A stretch of 64,000 nt of DNA from Ardenticatenaceae bacterium (GTDB taxonomy: Bacteria; Chloroflexota; Anaerolineae; Promineifilales; Promineifilaceae). Position 1 is the first letter of the stretch; each line of letters begins with the position of its first letter. The stretch lies in contig JASJCR010000023.1 of the NCBI GenBank assembly GCA_030065875.1, forward strand, positions 94,890 through 158,889, given 5' to 3'. Positions 45,323 to 53,832 of this stretch are shown here, piece by piece. The notes under the pieces were generated by a model that was given only the letters and a program-made list of their open reading frames with translations, did not search any database and was not told the origin of the DNA. The translations under genes were made by a program, and so were the position numbers.

Positions 45323-46600
45323 TTACTCCTCCTGAATTTCCTCTCGAATACGGTTAATGCGTGAAGAAAGCTCTTTCGCCTGTAGTTCCGGCTGCGACTG
45401 GCGATTGATGCGTTCCAGCGCATCGACCAATCTCAAAGCGACCATTTCGCGTGCTCCGCCGGATCCCAAAGTTTGCTGACCGGCGCGCATGCTGTTCAAA
45501 ATGCGCTCGATGGCCGAGGCTTTGGCTTCAGCGCGCGCTTTTTCCAGACGCACCAGTGTTTCAGCCTGCCCCAACATTTCCCGGCGACGCTGTCTCTCTT
45601 GCCAATAGGTTTGCCACCGCTCTATTCGCTGCTGTATGACCGCATCGGGAATTTCTAGCCGGCCGAGATGGATATTAACCAGATGAATCCCGTGCTTCCT
45701 GAGCTGACGGCGGGTTTCACGCTCCAGCTGCGCATGAATGTCGTCTAGCGGCCGAGCTGTTTCCCGAAACAGAAGGGCATCGATTGTGCGCCGGCCGATA
45801 ATGTCGCGCAAGACCTCAATGGTCAGGCGCAGCGGTAGAGTGTCCCAGCCGTCAATATGCCCGTCAATTAAAACAGATTCTGTATACCCGGCCAGCCGCA
45901 CCGCATTTTCGTCATACGGAAACGGATTGCGCTCTGTGGCCACCTCTTCACCGCGGTGAATGTGATACAAAACAGTCACCTGTGTTTGCAGCTCCAGGCC
46001 ATCTCGGGTGACCAGCGGAATCCCGCTGCGGCTGCGCTCCTGTAACCTGAGGTCGAGCACGCCGCGAACGTACTCATATCGCTCCAGCAAATGTCGACCT
46101 GCGCCCAAAACCCGTTGAAAGCGGCCGTTTCGCTCCGTCCAGGCCACATCGCCCTGGTTGACCTTGATATATCCGGGGCCGCCGTAGCGCAGCAGCGGCC
46201 GCTGCAGTCGGTCTTTGGCGAAGTTTGACCGATCCAGAGTCACCGCCGGGCCGGGTGGATTTTCGGTGGACTGAGCCCGCTGCAAAAACGCCTTGGCTGA
46301 CTGGCGGGAAGGCAAATCAAACAGCGCCTGCACGAGATCAAAACCAGCCTGACGAGAAAGCCACCATCCGGCCGCTACCGGAATGAGGTGACGCCACACG
46401 CGAAACGAGAGAAGCTGGGTCACAAACGGGAAGAGTTCAGCCATAATCACGTGAATCGGCCCGATAATCGGCAGTGTCCCGTCAGGGGGAATCAAAGCAT
46501 AATCAATTCGCTCCATGTACCAACCGGCCAACCACATCAAAGCCGTCAGGCTCAATATGACCATAATGCCAAATTGTTTGTTTCGGTTGGCGTCAGACAT
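45323..46600 (-). CDS. SPFH/band 7 domain membrane protein, paralogue 1
   Basis: SPFH proteins assemble into membrane scaffolds similar to flotillins. The 425-residue product has two N-terminal hydrophobic segments (about residues 13-30 and 50-78). A band 7 core follows near residues 135-320, with GPGYIKVNQGDVAWTERNGR and RDGLELQTQVTVLYHIHRGE. A helical, Arg/Glu-rich stretch near 320-375 probably forms a coiled coil. The N-terminal location and sequence order match paralogue 2 encoded next to it, so the pair arose by duplication. No NfeD partner gene is nearby. Confidence 0.8.
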   Translation of the reverse strand: MSDANRNKQFGIMVILSLTALMWLAGWYMERIDYALIPPDGTLPIIGPIHVIMAELFPFVTQLLSFRVWRHLIPVAAGWWLSRQAGFDLVQALFDLPSRQSAKAFLQRAQSTENPPGPAVTLDRSNFAKDRLQRPLLRYGGPGYIKVNQGDVAWTERNGRFQRVLGAGRHLLERYEYVRGVLDLRLQERSRSGIPLVTRDGLELQTQVTVLYHIHRGEEVATERNPFPYDENAVRLAGYTESVLIDGHIDGWDTLPLRLTIEVLRDIIGRRTIDALLFRETARPLDDIHAQLERETRRQLRKHGIHLVNIHLGRLEIPDAVIQQRIERWQTYWQERQRRREMLGQAETLVRLEKARAEAKASAIERILNSMRAGQQTLGSGGAREMVALRLVDALERINRQSQPELQAKELSSRINRIREEIQEE

Positions 46601-46615
46601 AAAACAACAAAAAGT

Positions 46616-46866
46616 AATAATTGTTAGTGGTTATTAGTTAGTGGTTATTAGTTTATTAGTGTATTAGTGTATTTGTGTATTGGTGTATTGACGTTGAACT
46701 ATCATCAAAAGATCAACACACAAATTAACCAATAAACGAATAAACCAATATACGAATAAACTAATATACAATCAGACCATTACACGAATAGACCAATAAA
46801 CTATTAACCAATAACCAATAACGAATAACCAATAACGAATAACCAATAACGAATAACCAATACCTA
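46616..46866. repeat. Long inverted repeat array (GTGTATTAG octads facing CCAATAA/CGAATAA heptads)
   Basis: The left part consists of TTAGTGGTTA and TGTATTAG-type units (46621-46690). The right part has alternating CCAATAA and CGAATAA units, eight in a row from 46808 to 46863, preceded by more degenerate ones. The two parts can pair over a long distance. At 250 bp it is the largest such array in the window and fills the whole gap between the two SPFH paralogues. It ends at the stop codon of the second. Confidence 0.9.
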
Positions 46867-48117
46867 TTCCCCAATCCCCCACTCATCAACATCCGAATCA
46901 TACAGTTCCGTATCCTGAGAGTGAGGCGGAAGCTGTGGACGATCATTTTGCTCGGCCGGAAATGCCAGCATCGACTGAACTTGGGAAAGGGTTTGTAAAA
47001 TTTGCGGATGAACGCTCAACTGCTCTTCCAAGGCCGCTTTTTCCAGCGCTTCGATCGTCACCAAAGTAATCACGTCCCCCAATTCGCTGCGATCTGATAC
47101 TTTAAGTCGCTCGATTGTATCGACTATTTGGCGGATCAACTCCACTTCGGCGGTGGTCCGGGCATCTTCCAGCTCGCGTAAAAGTTCAACGTCGCCATCA
47201 GCCTGAGCGATTTGAGAGGCCCGCTGCCATTCAGTTTGTAAATGTTCGATGCGCTGATGGGTGATATCGGCCGGCAGTTCAATGTCGGTCAGCTGCAGAT
47301 CAACCAGCTCGATGCCGTTTTCAGCGAGCTGTTGAGCCAGACGCTGTTTGACGTGATGGGTTAACCGCTCTATACGGGTATGAGAGCCAGGGTTTGGTTG
47401 TTGACCTTCATCAAAAGGATAAAGGGTATCGAGTGTGTAATTCGACAGCTCTGCGGTAAAGGCCGCGGCCGCCAGAGGACCAACTCGATCGGTCCAAAAA
47501 ATTTCTCCCCCGCCTTCAGCCACGCTGCAAAAATAGCTGACCTGAAAAACCGCCTTTTTGTCGTAAGGAAACGGCTCGTTGGCGGATGCTTCCCCTTCTG
47601 GCAGCCGGCGGACCCGAAAGACGACCGTAGCCATCGCCTCCAGCGGGATACCATCGTGGGTCATCGCTTTGAGCCGCTGACGGCGGGTGTGCGGCCGTAA
47701 ATCGATCACGTGGCGGATGTATTCCCCCGGATCCAATTTAATATAGCCCGGTCCTACCGCTCGGCTAAATCCGCTGCCCTTGCCCAGGGCCAGGGCGATG
47801 TGGCTTTCAACCACGCCTGCCCCCAATGTTTCAATGCTCGGTGGCACGCCATCTCGTTCCACCGCCTCTTTTTTGGGGGTATTTGAGAGGAAATATTGCC
47901 AGATGAGCTGCATCCCTTCGGTGTACCAATTTTCCACCCCGGCCGGCACGATGAAAAGAGCGTGATAAGCGATTCCCCCCAAAAATATGATAGCTAAAAA
48001 AGAAAGCCAGACAATCACTCCAAAAAACCCAAACTGCACGCCCAGGTAATCTTGCAAAAAGTAAACAACCAACGAAAAGCCCCCGGCGATTAACAGCAGC
48101 CGGGTCAGGCTTGACAT
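46864..48117 (-). CDS. SPFH/band 7 domain membrane protein, paralogue 2
   Basis: The 417-residue protein from ATG 48117 (MSSLTRLLLIAGG) has two close N-terminal TM helices (about residues 3-22 and 27-55). The SPFH core follows, with GPGYIKLDPGEYIRHVIDLR and THDGIPLEAMATVVFRVRR. A helical region DITHQRIEHLQTEWQRASQI comes next, and the C-terminus is acidic. A TTG ten codons upstream (48147) is an alternative start. Neither start has a clear ribosome site. The parallel GPGYIK, FPYDxxAV and LQTxW features show that it is a paralogue of the neighbouring gene, and the two products may form a mixed complex. Confidence 0.8.
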   Translation of the reverse strand: MSSLTRLLLIAGGFSLVVYFLQDYLGVQFGFFGVIVWLSFLAIIFLGGIAYHALFIVPAGVENWYTEGMQLIWQYFLSNTPKKEAVERDGVPPSIETLGAGVVESHIALALGKGSGFSRAVGPGYIKLDPGEYIRHVIDLRPHTRRQRLKAMTHDGIPLEAMATVVFRVRRLPEGEASANEPFPYDKKAVFQVSYFCSVAEGGGEIFWTDRVGPLAAAAFTAELSNYTLDTLYPFDEGQQPNPGSHTRIERLTHHVKQRLAQQLAENGIELVDLQLTDIELPADITHQRIEHLQTEWQRASQIAQADGDVELLRELEDARTTAEVELIRQIVDTIERLKVSDRSELGDVITLVTIEALEKAALEEQLSVHPQILQTLSQVQSMLAFPAEQNDRPQLPPHSQDTELYDSDVDEWGIGE

Positions 48118-48155
48118 CTGGTTTTGGGAAGAGTTTGGGTTGCTCAAAATTTAAA

Positions 48156-48250
48156 TAGGTAACGGGTGTTAGGTAATGGGTGCTGGGAGTTGCCGATCAG
48201 GAATCTCCACAGTACATTATCCAAAACCTATCACCCATAACCCATAACCT
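48156..48250. repeat. Inverted heptad repeat, GGTAATG family
   Basis: GGTAACG, GGTGTTA, GGTAATG and GGTGCTG units (48158-48188) face ACCTATC, ACCCATA and ACCCATA units (48228-48250) across a loop of about 40 nt. It lies between dihydrolipoyl dehydrogenase and SPFH paralogue 2 and touches the lpd stop codon. Confidence 0.83.
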
Positions 48251-49640
48251 AAATATGAATCGGCTGCCCTTCAACCCCATGTGCCGCTTCCATAATGACT
48301 TCACTCAGAGTGGGATGGGCATGAACATTGCGGGCGATTTCCTCGGCCGTTAGTTCCATTTGCTGAGCCAAAGTCAGCTCGGGCAGCAGTTCGGCCACGT
48401 CGGGGCCGACCATATGAGCCCCAAGCAGTTCGCCGTATTTGGCATCGGAGATGATTTTGACAAACCCGTCTTTTTCACCGATGCCAAGGGCCCGGCCGTT
48501 GGCGCTAAAGGGGAATTGGCCGACGTTTATCTCGTAACCGGCCGCCTTCGCCTCTTCTTCCGTGTATCCAAAGCTGGCCACCTGAGGAACCGAATAGGTT
48601 GCTCGAGGCATCATGCGGTAATCCAGCTCAATGGTTTCGTGACCGGCGATCACTTCTGCAGCCACGATACCCATCGCGGTGGCCACATGAGCCAACATCA
48701 ACTCACCGGTTACGTCACCTATCGAATAAATATGGGGGACGTTTGTGCGCATTTGCTTATCAATTTCGATCATCCCGTGATCGTTAAGCGAAACGCCGGC
48801 CGCTTCCAGACCCACGTTTTCAACGTTGGGCACAAAGCTGGCGGCGACCATCACAAAATCTACATTTTGTTCCGATCCGTCGCTAAACCGCACGTTGACC
48901 CCTTCACCCGATTTATCAATTGCTTCAATCGTGGTTTTCTTTTTAAAATCAACCCCTAGCTTCTTGTACGCTTTTTCCATCACGGCGCTGACGTCTGGAT
49001 CTTCACGCGGCAGCATCCGATCAAGGATCTCAACCAGGGTGACCTCGACCCCATAATTTGACCAGATGTAGCTAAACTCTACGCCGATCGCCCCAGAACC
49101 AACGATAACCACTTTTTTGGGCAGGGAGTCCATCATAATGCCTTCGATATAGCTGATGACCTTCTCGCCATCAAATTCCAGCCCCGGCAGCTCACGCGGC
49201 CGGGCACCAGTGGCAATAATAATGTTTTTGCCGGATAACGTTACTTCTCCCCCGTCATTTTTATTAACGTGGAGGGTATTCGCATCCAGCAGCTTGCCGG
49301 TCCCTTCAATTAACTCAACCCCGTTCTTACGAAACAGAAAACCGATCCCTTTTGTAAGGCGATTTGAATTGGTGCGGCTGCGCTTAAAAGCCACCCCGTA
49401 ATCGACCTCCAGGTTGTCAAAAGAAAACCCAAGCTCTTTGCCTTTGTTTTTGAGTGTGTGAACATACTCCGCATTTTTTAACAAAGATTTAGAGGGAATA
49501 CAGCCGATATTCAAGCAGACTCCTCCAATATATTCTCTTTCAACCACAACCGTTTTCAAGCCCAGCTGCGCAGCCCTAATTCCGGCCACATAGCCACCAG
49601 GTCCGGCGCCGAGCACAATTACATCATATTGATCCGCCAT
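48249..49640 (-). CDS. lpdA: dihydrolipoyl dehydrogenase
   Basis: This FAD flavoprotein reoxidises dihydrolipoamide of 2-oxoacid dehydrogenase or glycine cleavage complexes with NAD+. The 463-residue protein has GAGPGGYVAGIRAAQLG for FAD and the redox-active disulfide GGVCLNIGCIPSKSLL. The NAD site is VGSGAIGVEFSYIW, and SIGDVTGELMLAHVA is present. The C-terminal HAHPTLSEVIMEAAHG carries the catalytic His-Glu pair. AGGAG precedes the ATG. No E1 or E2 gene is in the window. Confidence 0.96.
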   Translation of the reverse strand: MADQYDVIVLGAGPGGYVAGIRAAQLGLKTVVVEREYIGGVCLNIGCIPSKSLLKNAEYVHTLKNKGKELGFSFDNLEVDYGVAFKRSRTNSNRLTKGIGFLFRKNGVELIEGTGKLLDANTLHVNKNDGGEVTLSGKNIIIATGARPRELPGLEFDGEKVISYIEGIMMDSLPKKVVIVGSGAIGVEFSYIWSNYGVEVTLVEILDRMLPREDPDVSAVMEKAYKKLGVDFKKKTTIEAIDKSGEGVNVRFSDGSEQNVDFVMVAASFVPNVENVGLEAAGVSLNDHGMIEIDKQMRTNVPHIYSIGDVTGELMLAHVATAMGIVAAEVIAGHETIELDYRMMPRATYSVPQVASFGYTEEEAKAAGYEINVGQFPFSANGRALGIGEKDGFVKIISDAKYGELLGAHMVGPDVAELLPELTLAQQMELTAEEIARNVHAHPTLSEVIMEAAHGVEGQPIHI

Positions 49641-49848
49641 TTTTACTCCTTGTAAAAGGTGAGATGGGGTTATTTATAGTGTATAAAGATTAAAAAACGC
49701 ATCAACAGCGAATAAAAACGCATCTTCTACAACGCTATTATACATAATATTAAGAGGAAAAGGGAGCCGGTGCAGAACGGGCTAAAGATCGATATTGGGG
49801 TATTTCCAATTAAGATGAGCCCTCAAATTTTGCCGTTGCGGGCGACTC

Positions 49849-50511
49849 TTAAAATAAGGTCAGATTGCTGCTTGACAGATACAAATAGAGGGCCAGCGCA
49901 CTAAGGGCTATCACCAATATAAACCCAAATCCAAAGGCAAAAAACCAGCTTGAAGAAATTTGCGTGGGATTTCCATCTTGGCGATCGGCCGGCCGGGATT
50001 TGTTTTCGGAGGGGTTGGCGCCCTCTCCAGGCCGATCATGCTGGCTGGTTTCGATCATTTTGTGACGAACCGTCGGCCGCATCGGGCTGGCGGTAGCCCG
50101 ATCACCGGGAAAAGGTAGAACGGTATCATAAACCGTTTCTCCGGCGCTAACCGGGAACGGGGTGTGGTAGCTGGAAGATTCTGAAGTTGGGGCGATATCG
50201 TGCTCAAAAATCACCCGCACTGTTTCTCCAAAATCGATGATATCTCCACTGGCCAGGCGGGTTTCCTGGTCTATCCGCCGGCCGTTGACATAGGTTCCGT
50301 TGGTGCTGTTTAAATCTTCTATATTAAATGAGCTTTCCTCCCAAAAAATTCGGGCGTGCCGCCGGGAAACTTCCGGGTCGGGAATCACCACATCATTGAG
50401 CGGTTCACGGCCGACAATGGTAATCGCGCGTCGTAAAATATAGAAAATATCCGGATTAGGCCCCCGTCGCACCACAAGCCTGGGCTTCGAGTTGCTGATT
50501 GATCGGGTCAT
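49849..50511 (-). CDS. FHA-domain protein with C-terminal membrane anchor
   Basis: FHA domains bind phosphothreonine peptides. In this 220-residue product the domain covers about residues 13-90, with GREPLNDVVIPDPEVSRRHA and LNSTNGTYVNGRRID, which hold the conserved Arg, Ser-Arg-His and Asn residues. A linker of low complexity and a C-terminal hydrophobic helix (FFAFGFGFILVIALSALALYLYL) follow, so the FHA domain should face the cytoplasm. I used ATG 50511. A GTG two codons upstream is possible. It is divergent from the HhH coiled-coil gene. A serine/threonine kinase partner is not present in the window. Confidence 0.9.
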   Translation of the reverse strand: MTRSISNSKPRLVVRRGPNPDIFYILRRAITIVGREPLNDVVIPDPEVSRRHARIFWEESSFNIEDLNSTNGTYVNGRRIDQETRLASGDIIDFGETVRVIFEHDIAPTSESSSYHTPFPVSAGETVYDTVLPFPGDRATASPMRPTVRHKMIETSQHDRPGEGANPSENKSRPADRQDGNPTQISSSWFFAFGFGFILVIALSALALYLYLSSSNLTLF

Positions 50512-50517
50512 TGTCAC

Positions 50518-50915
50518 TCACATCCCACAAAAAAAGGGTTTTGGCAGTATATGAAGGGGGGCATCTTTTGTCAATCGAATTTTCGTAAAAGAGCGCACTT
50601 AGAAATGGCTCAATGGTACTATTCGACTAAAATAATTTTCAAAAAACGAGTAAAGTTATAGGCAACCCGAACCTCTGAAAAAGTTCGCAAGCAAATCAAA
50701 AACAGATTGCCCAAGGAAACAGCAAAAATTAGATGAGAAAGTGGTTATCAATAAACAAAACCTCTCTATTTTTGTTTGTGTGTCTGTCTGATCAGGTATA
50801 ATAAAAGGAATAGGATTTTCCACAATTTTATTCTTCCAACATTCGTTTAGCCTGACTGCTCAAAGTACAATGAGCTTATTGTTTTACATCCGGTCTAATT
50901 AAAAAGTAGGGAAAC
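50518..50915. other. Divergent intergenic region with a TATAAT box
   Basis: This 398-bp AT-rich gap between the FHA gene and the HhH gene has no credible gene. A perfect TATAAT lies at 50797-50802 in the direction of the HhH gene, about 114 nt before its ATG, but no good -35 box is placed at 16-18 nt. I see no heptad repeat here, unlike most gaps of the window. Confidence 0.4.
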
Positions 50916-52526
50916 ATGAGCGACCAACGAATCAATATAAATGAAGCAAATGAAGAAATGCTTGGGCAGCTGCCCGGTATTGCCAAAGGGCTGGCATCAC
51001 GCATCGTCCAATATCGGGAAAATATTCACCCTTTTGAAGATGTGGCCGATTTGGCGGCCGTTCCCGGCATTTCCGAAAAAATGGTTCGAAATCTCTCAGA
51101 TCTGATCACCGTGTCCTCAACCGGTTCTAACGGGTCTACCGAGGAAGAATCACAGCCGGATAAGAGCAGTAGCGCAGAAGATGTCGGCGACGAGAGTGAG
51201 CCGCATGCTGAGGTCGCCTCAGCCGAATCACCAGAGGCGATGGCGGATGAAGAGGCCGCCGCCGAGGACTTGGAAGAATCACCGGCCGAGGAAGCGGTCG
51301 CCGCAGTTGAGGATGACTCTCAAGATACAGCCGACAGCGATCAGGCTGGCACGGATGAGGAAGATCATGAAGCCGCAGTTGATGACGATGAGCAGCCGGC
51401 CGTCGAAGATATTGAAGCCGCTGAGGGGGCCGATCCAGCCGATCATGAACTCGCCGATCAAACAGAAGATGAGCTGGTTGACACTCCAACCGATCACGGC
51501 GAAATTGAACCTGAAAGCGCAGAAGCCGTCAGCGAAGCGTCCATTTCGGGTTTAGAAGTTGAAGAGGTGGCCGGCCAAAGCGATGAATCATCTTATTCAT
51601 CGGATATCGAGGCGGTTATAGCGGAAGCCGACGATCAACCGGTCGAGTTAGAAGTAGAAGTGGATGCTGATCTTTCCGGTGATGTGATTGAAGCAGAAGA
51701 AGAAACAGCAGAAGAGGAAGCGGTAGAAATAGAAACCGGTGATGAGGAAGTGATCGCCTCGTTCTCGACTGCACCGCAAATCGCCGAAGAAATAGAACCA
51801 GAAGAAGAGATCCAGGCCCTGGCCGCGGCCGCGGTGGCTGCTCCCAGCGTTGGCGCTGAACCGCAGCCGGCACCGGCCGTCGAAAGACGGCGGCGGCTTG
51901 ACTGGTTAACCGTTTTAATCAGCTCGATTATCGGTGCGGGCATCACCTTAACGGTGTTATCGTTACTCAACGGCGGGTTGGTGTTCGCCTCTCGCAGCAA
52001 CGCCACCGCCCTGCAGCAGACGATTAACCAGCAAACCGCCACGATCACCGATCAAATAGATACCATCACCACCCAGGCTGATCAAATTCAGGAACAAGCG
52101 GCCCTAATCAATGAGTTGCAGAGCGACCTGGGGGTCATATCTGGAGATGTTGATGCCGTCCGCAGCGATACAGACACTTTATCAACCGATATCACCTCGC
52201 TTGATGATGCGGTGGCGACTTTGGGAACCGCGCTGGCCACAACCAATTCGGAAATAACAAATTTGCAGGAAATTGATGCGGCACTTCAAGAAGTTGATAC
52301 GCTGATGAATGAGCGTATCGATTCCGTGGCTGGATCCACTGAAGAGTTGGACACATTTTTAACCAGCCTCCGTGATTTGCTGGTTGGATTAAAAGGGGTC
52401 CCAGAACCGGTCGAATCTGATGCTGGTGGAGATCCAGGCGAAAGCCCCCCAGCGGCCACGGTTCAACCGACTCGAACCCCGCGGCCGTCCCCCACCCCGC
52501 TGGCGGTTCCGACTCAAAATCCGTAA
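50916..52526 (+). CDS. HhH-acidic linker-TM-coiled coil protein
   Basis: This 536-residue protein has an unusual domain order. Residues 1-68 form a ComEA-like helix-hairpin-helix pair (INEANEEMLGQLPGIAKGLA and FEDVADLAAVPGISEKMVRN). A highly acidic Glu/Asp/Ala linker of about 240 residues follows. One TM helix lies near 328-352 (LTVLISSIIGAGITLTVLSLL). After it comes an extracytoplasmic coiled coil with repeated QIDTITTQADQI-type units up to about 490, and a Pro/Thr tail. The HhH would be cytoplasmic and could bind DNA, although stand-alone HhH domains also bind proteins. A tract AAVAAPSVGAEPQPAP precedes the TM. The function is unknown. Confidence 0.75.
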   Translation: MSDQRININEANEEMLGQLPGIAKGLASRIVQYRENIHPFEDVADLAAVPGISEKMVRNLSDLITVSSTGSNGSTEEESQPDKSSSAEDVGDESEPHAEVASAESPEAMADEEAAAEDLEESPAEEAVAAVEDDSQDTADSDQAGTDEEDHEAAVDDDEQPAVEDIEAAEGADPADHELADQTEDELVDTPTDHGEIEPESAEAVSEASISGLEVEEVAGQSDESSYSSDIEAVIAEADDQPVELEVEVDADLSGDVIEAEEETAEEEAVEIETGDEEVIASFSTAPQIAEEIEPEEEIQALAAAAVAAPSVGAEPQPAPAVERRRRLDWLTVLISSIIGAGITLTVLSLLNGGLVFASRSNATALQQTINQQTATITDQIDTITTQADQIQEQAALINELQSDLGVISGDVDAVRSDTDTLSTDITSLDDAVATLGTALATTNSEITNLQEIDAALQEVDTLMNERIDSVAGSTEELDTFLTSLRDLLVGLKGVPEPVESDAGGDPGESPPAATVQPTRTPRPSPTPLAVPTQNP

Positions 52527-52609
52527 AATCTTGCCGTTACGTCTGCCCAAAGTGCAGGTAAACGATAAGCGTATCACTTAAGTAGTTTATAAAAAGAATT
52601 GTTAAAGAA

Positions 52610-52692
52610 AAGCCACGGATTAACACGGATTTTCACAGATTTCTCTCTTGCTCCTTCGGAGCTCTGCGAAAATCTGCGTAATCTGCGGACAA
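52610..52692. repeat. Palindromic dispersed element, copy 1 (CCACGGATTA type)
   Basis: The left arm with AAGCCACGGATTAACACGG and TTTTCACAGATT pairs imperfectly with the right arm CGAAAATCTGCGTAATCTG. A second copy stands in the opposite direction at 63829-63905. The 32-nt left arm is identical between the two copies, while the loop differs. Elements of this kind are known from several bacterial phyla. Confidence 0.85.
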
Positions 52693-52762
52693 ATTATTTT
52701 AGAAAAGTTTTTGTTTACCACTTAACTTTGATAATCAAATATTTCAGAAATCGAGTTAAAAA

Positions 52763-53665
52763 ATGACGAGCAATACCAAAGTGACAAATCAAACAACCTC
52801 TGAACGTTCCGGTGCAACCCGTTTCTTTATCGGCCTGATGAAAATTCTGCTGCTGCTGGTTTTTATAGCGGCCGGTGTTTTTCTGGGCTATCTCGGCTGG
52901 CAGCAAATCAGCTACATCAACACGATCAACGACGTCCAATCACAGCGAATCAGCCGAATTGACCAGGAGATGGTCTTGGCAAACGATGTTGAAAATCAAA
53001 TTCGCGCCAGTAATCAAACGCTTGATGCAGATCTACAGGCGCTTCAAGATCAACTGGACGAGCTGGCAGCCGCCAATTCTGAAATGCAAACCGCCCTCGA
53101 TGAACAGGCGGCCGTGATTGATGGGTTGTCTACGGTTGGCAGCGACCTCAACACCACCATTGACGACCTGCAAACCGGATCAGAAGCGCTGGGGTCAGCC
53201 CTGCTTGCGCTTCAGCAGGATATCGCCGCCAGCAATGCCGATCTTGATTCAATTGGCGCGACCGTTGACGGTCTGGTGAACAGCGTTGCGGCAATCGACA
53301 CTCAAATTGATGATCTCGAAGATTCGGTGGCCGCGGCTCCCATCGTCGGCGATGAAGAAGGTGATGACGGGGCACCGGCCGCCGTGGTGGTCAACAGCAG
53401 CGGTGATTTTGCCGTTTGGCGGCTGTGGGGGCTGGTCATGCGTACCAAAATCCATCTGGCTGAAAATGATATTGAGGCGGCCAATGACGCTCTGGCCATC
53501 GCTCTGGATGCAGCTACTGACCTTGCTGAGGATGGGGATGATACTTTAACGGCCGTGCAGGAGCAGCTTGAAAGCGCAGCTGAAGATTTGCTGAGCAAGC
53601 CGGCCGCGGCGAACCGCACCCTTGACGAAACGCTGGATACGCTGGATGAGCTGCTGATCAATTAA
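52763..53665 (+). CDS. single-TM coiled-coil protein, related to the upstream HhH protein
   Basis: The 300-residue product has a cytoplasmic N-terminus of about 25 residues and a TM helix near 27-48 (ILLLLVFIAAGVFLGYLGW). An extracytoplasmic coiled coil follows with repeats such as LDADLQALQDQLDELAA, TIDDLQTGSEALGSAL and SIGATVDGLVNSVAAID. Near residue 210 a globular helical segment starts (FAVWRLWGLVMRTKIHLAEN). It resembles the extracytoplasmic part of the preceding gene product but lacks HhH and acidic linker. Function is unknown. A terminator lies downstream. Confidence 0.72.
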   Translation: MTSNTKVTNQTTSERSGATRFFIGLMKILLLLVFIAAGVFLGYLGWQQISYINTINDVQSQRISRIDQEMVLANDVENQIRASNQTLDADLQALQDQLDELAAANSEMQTALDEQAAVIDGLSTVGSDLNTTIDDLQTGSEALGSALLALQQDIAASNADLDSIGATVDGLVNSVAAIDTQIDDLEDSVAAAPIVGDEEGDDGAPAAVVVNSSGDFAVWRLWGLVMRTKIHLAENDIEAANDALAIALDAATDLAEDGDDTLTAVQEQLESAAEDLLSKPAAANRTLDETLDTLDELLIN

Positions 53666-53689
53666 TCGGATTTTTCCCTCCCCTCATTC

Positions 53690-53751
53690 CCCTCCCAAGG
53701 GAGGGGAGGCTGGCTTCCTCCCCCTGAGGGGGAGGATTGAGGTGGGGGCTA
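53690..53751. repeat. Dispersed G/C-rich hairpin pair
   Basis: Two hairpins, CCCCTCCCAAGGGAGGGG and TCCCCCTGAGGGGGA, are followed by GGATTGAGGTGGGGG. The sequence has the form of a widely distributed bacterial repeat. It lies between the coiled-coil gene and the convergent CpaB-like gene, just before the terminator. Confidence 0.75.
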
Positions 53752-53780
53752 TTGGCCAAAAAAGTACAGTAAAAAGAAAA

Positions 53781-53807
53781 AGCGCCCATAATTGGGCGCT
53801 TTTTTTG
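53781..53807. terminator. Bidirectional intrinsic terminator
   Basis: The stem AGCGCCCA/TGGGCGCT has a TAAT loop. It is preceded by a run of A and followed by seven T residues. It serves the coiled-coil gene on the plus strand and the CpaB-like operon on the minus strand. Confidence 0.93.
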
Positions 53808-53832
53808 CTAAAGCTAAAACAGGCTCAATCTA

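Noticed and set aside
48118..48147. TTG start for SPFH paralogue 2
   Set aside because: There is no ribosome site before it, and an ATG ten codons later directly precedes the TM helix. It cannot be excluded.
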